From positions 1-7,226 of the forward strand of contig JAKEHX010000611.1 of NCBI GenBank assembly GCA_022614795.1: a stretch of 7,226 bases of DNA. Direction: 5' to 3'. Within the stretch, counting starts at the first letter, position 1, and each line of letters begins with the position of its first letter. The position numbers were made by a program, and so were the translations under genes. Origin of the DNA: Planctomycetaceae bacterium. GTDB taxonomy: Bacteria; Planctomycetota; Planctomycetia; Pirellulales; Pirellulaceae. This document shows positions 5,166 to 7,226 of this stretch, in pieces. A model generated the notes under the pieces. It ran no database searches, was not told where the DNA came from, and saw only the letters and a list, made by a program, of their open reading frames with translations.

Positions 5166-6944
5166 ATGCGCCTGAATCGGACACTTGCCGCACTGCTCGT
5201 GCTCTTCACCCTTGGCGCCGCCGGCCCGCTGGCTTCCGCTACCGAACGGCCGCAGGGGTCGCCGCTCAACAGGCAGATCGAGAACTTCACGCTGATCGAT
5301 ATTCGCGGCAAGGAGTTCTCGCTGGCCGAGCTGAACCAGAGCAAAGCGGTCGTCGTGGCCTTTGTGGGTGTCGAGTGCCCGTTGGTGAGCCACTATGCCG
5401 GCCGCCTTCAGGAGCTGGCAGGCAAGTACGCCGCGGCTGGCGTCGCCTTCATCGCGATCGACTCGAATCAGCAAGACTCGCTGACCGAGCTGGCTGCGTT
5501 CGCCCGCAAGCACAAGCTCGAAATCCCGGTGCTCAAGGACCCGGGCAACAAGATTGCCGATGCGCTTGGCGCCGAGCGGACGCCCGAGGTATTCGTTCTC
5601 GACGGCCAGCGGCAGGTCGTTTACCACGGCCGGATCGACGACCAATTCACCTATGGCAAGCAGCGGCCGAAAGCGGACCAGACGTATCTGACCACCGCTC
5701 TCGACCAGCTGCTCGCCGGCGCGAAAATCGCCACGCCGCACGCCGAGCCCCTCGGCTGCCACATCGGCCGCGTACTCACCCCCAAGACCGACAGCGACGT
5801 GACCTACTCCAAGCAGATCGCCCGCATATTTCAAGACCGCTGCGTGCGGTGCCACCGGCCGGGCGAGATTGGGCCGTTTGCCCTGACGAATTACGAGGAA
5901 GTCGTGGGCTGGGCGGCGATGATCGACGAAGTGGTCCGGGAGCAGCGCATGCCGCCGTGGCACGCCAACCCAGCCCACGGCAAGTTTGCAAATGACGCCC
6001 GCCTGCCGGACGAAGAGAAGGACCAGATCAAGCGGTGGGTCGCCGCCGGCGCTCCGGAAGGGGACAAGCGCGACCTGCCTCCGCCGCGCGAGTTCACCGT
6101 CGGCTGGCAGATCGGCGAGCCCGACACCGTCGTGTACATGTCCGACAAGCCGTACGACGTGCCCGCGACCGGCGAAGTACGCTATCAACACTTCGTGGTC
6201 GATCCCGGTTTCAAAGAGGATAAATGGGTGCAACTGGCCGAATGCCGCCCCGGCAATCGGGCGGTCGTGCACCACATCATCGTAGCGGTAATCCCGCCCG
6301 AGAAACTGCGATCGCGCCTGTCGGGCGAAGATTTGGCCTCAAACTGGCTGACTGCGACCGCTCCCGGCGCTCGGCCCTTGTCACTGCCCGATGGCCTGGC
6401 CAAGCACGTTCCGGCCGGGTCGCGGCTGGTGTTCCAGATGCATTACACGCCCAACGGCACGCCGCAGCAGGACCGGAGCTGCGTCGGCTTCAAGTTCGCC
6501 GATCCGAAGTTGGTGAAAAAGGTCGTCGGCACCGACAAGGCGGCCAACCCCCGCTTCCGCATTCCCGCGGGGGACAGCAATTACAAGGTCGAGGCCGATC
6601 ACCGCTTCGATCGCGACATGTTGATGCTGGCGATGTTCCCGCACATGCATCTGCGGGGCAAGGCGTTCCGCTACACAGCGATTTATCCCGACGGCCAGAG
6701 CGAAATCCTGCTGGACGTTCCCCACTACGATTTCGGCTGGCAGAACAGCTATGAATTCGTCGAGCCCAAGCAGATGCCCACCGGAACGAGGCTTCACTGC
6801 GAAGCGTGGTACGACAATTCGGAAGACAACCTGGCCAACCCCGACCCCACGGCGAGCGTGACCTGGGGCGATCAGACCTGGGAAGAAATGATGATTGGCT
6901 ATTTCGACGCGACGCCGGCCGATCAGGACTTGATAGCGAAGTAG
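5166..6944 (+). CDS. Secreted redoxin / cytochrome c / type II copper monooxygenase-like fusion protein
   Basis: This is a 592-residue exported protein with three domains. A signal peptide (1-25) has an RLNR start, a hydrophobic core and an ASA cleavage site before T26. Residues 33-190 are a redoxin (AhpC/TSA or thioredoxin-like) domain with a single Cys, C71, in VECPLVSHY in place of a CxxC pair; C198 follows the domain. A haem c motif, CVRCH (226-230), opens a small cytochrome-like segment, with M262 in RMPPWH a plausible axial ligand. Residues 305-592 resemble the peptidylglycine/dopamine monooxygenase fold. H369-H370 and H426 match the CuH site, while H493, H495 and M575 (in TWEEMMIGYF) match the CuM site. 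The copper ligands therefore appear complete. It probably acts in the periplasm or on the cell surface; substrate unknown. A weak GAGAG precedes the ATG at 5166. An ATG at 5097 would bury the signal peptide and is rejected. The fusion type is known to me from planctomycetes and relatives. Confidence 0.88.
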   Translation: MRLNRTLAALLVLFTLGAAGPLASATERPQGSPLNRQIENFTLIDIRGKEFSLAELNQSKAVVVAFVGVECPLVSHYAGRLQELAGKYAAAGVAFIAIDSNQQDSLTELAAFARKHKLEIPVLKDPGNKIADALGAERTPEVFVLDGQRQVVYHGRIDDQFTYGKQRPKADQTYLTTALDQLLAGAKIATPHAEPLGCHIGRVLTPKTDSDVTYSKQIARIFQDRCVRCHRPGEIGPFALTNYEEVVGWAAMIDEVVREQRMPPWHANPAHGKFANDARLPDEEKDQIKRWVAAGAPEGDKRDLPPPREFTVGWQIGEPDTVVYMSDKPYDVPATGEVRYQHFVVDPGFKEDKWVQLAECRPGNRAVVHHIIVAVIPPEKLRSRLSGEDLASNWLTATAPGARPLSLPDGLAKHVPAGSRLVFQMHYTPNGTPQQDRSCVGFKFADPKLVKKVVGTDKAANPRFRIPAGDSNYKVEADHRFDRDMLMLAMFPHMHLRGKAFRYTAIYPDGQSEILLDVPHYDFGWQNSYEFVEPKQMPTGTRLHCEAWYDNSEDNLANPDPTASVTWGDQTWEEMMIGYFDATPADQDLIAK

Positions 6945-6946
6945 TC

Positions 6947-7226
6947 CTACTTCGGCAGCTTCCCAATCGCCTCGGGCAGGCCCCTCGTCGCCGGGCCGCG
7001 CGAGCCGCGCCCCTCCTGGTTGATGCGATTCTCGACATCCTCGCGAATCTGCGCGATGTCGGCCTCCCAGAACTTGTTGCGCTCGGCCATCGTTGCCGGC
7101 TCGCTCAGCGGGCGAATCGGCCGGAAACCGACGCTCAAGGCCGGCTGGCTCGTGAACCACCAGGGGCTTTGCGGGAAATTCGGGTCCTCGCCGCGCCAAT
7201 CGTCGTCGTCCGAGCCGCGACGGGCC
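6947..7226 (-). CDS. SUMF1 / formylglycine-generating-enzyme-like protein, C-terminal part only
   Basis: The frame enters from the right edge of the window without a start and ends at a TAG at 6947-6949, giving 92 visible residues. The visible part begins with ARRGS, an acidic run and WRGEDPNFPQSPWWFTSQ, then SVGFRPIRPL. The RGS-plus-W segment followed by GFRPIR matches the end of the SUMF1/FGE-sulfatase fold, in which a GGSW-like strand is followed by a terminal GFR(V/I)xR strand. A charged tail of about 50 residues, rich in E, R and N, follows the fold. In planctomycetes this fold occurs both as sulfatase-activating enzyme and as a domain of other secreted proteins. The active-site cysteines would lie outside the window, so activity cannot be judged. 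It converges on the redoxin fusion gene with 2 nt between stop codons and no terminator between. Confidence 0.7.
   Translation of the reverse strand, partial: ARRGSDDDDWRGEDPNFPQSPWWFTSQPALSVGFRPIRPLSEPATMAERNKFWEADIAQIREDVENRINQEGRGSRGPATRGLPEAIGKLPK

Noticed and set aside
5124..6275. Minus-strand open frame of 383 codons
   Set aside because: It is antisense to the redoxin-cytochrome-copper protein, whose motifs are unambiguous. It is a high-GC shadow frame.
6381..7199. Minus-strand open frame of 272 codons at the right edge
   Set aside because: It overlaps the fusion gene antisense and is out of frame with the SUMF1-like C-terminus, which carries the recognisable GFRPIR ending.

Overview
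The window looks like chromosomal DNA of a planctomycete, most likely Pirellulales-like. The reasons are high GC over most of its length, start codons mostly lacking a clear Shine-Dalgarno sequence, loosely packed genes on both strands, and a protein set familiar from that phylum: a redoxin / cytochrome c / copper-monooxygenase-like fusion, a stand-alone FHA protein, a SUMF1-type protein and a TIM-barrel sugar phosphate isomerase/epimerase. This is inference from gene content; there is no rRNA or tRNA in the window to anchor taxonomy.

Layout. 1-760: an unrecognised small membrane protein (+) in DNA of visibly lower GC, followed by a short gap with a tandem repeat/hairpin. 761-2212: two minus-strand genes, a D-2-hydroxyacid dehydrogenase read first, then a Fur-family metalloregulator that appears to have its own extended -10 promoter placed so that its mRNA would be leaderless. 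2213-2293: an 81-nt divergent intergenic region with a candidate promoter for ribonuclease III (2294-3061, +). 3062-3228: an intergenic stretch carrying two inverted copies of a 24-nt hairpin-forming repeat. 3229-4245: sugar phosphate isomerase/epimerase (+). 4255-4336: a REPIN-like element (two REP-type palindromes in inverted orientation) that ends 3 nt before the start of a seven-cysteine zinc-ribbon mini-protein (4340-4564, +). 4666-5067: FHA-domain protein (+) with a good sigma70-like promoter very close to its start. 5166-6944: secreted redoxin-cytochrome c-PHM-like copper protein (+) preceded by a foldable leader. 6947-7226: C-terminal part of a SUMF1/formylglycine-generating-enzyme-like protein (-), convergent with the redoxin gene at 2 nt distance and running off the window.

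These genes do not form one pathway. RNase III is RNA processing, FHA is phosphothreonine signalling, the dehydrogenase and epimerase are carbon metabolism, Fur is metal or peroxide response, and the large fusion is an envelope redox protein. I see no CRISPR array, integrase, phage gene, complete insertion sequence, toxin-antitoxin pair or defence cassette. The most unusual items are the intact copper-ligand set in the three-domain redox fusion, the REPIN-like element abutting a small zinc-ribbon gene, the inverted repeat pair with a compensatory stem change, and the near-leaderless promoter geometries. No stretch above 300 bases is without a gene.
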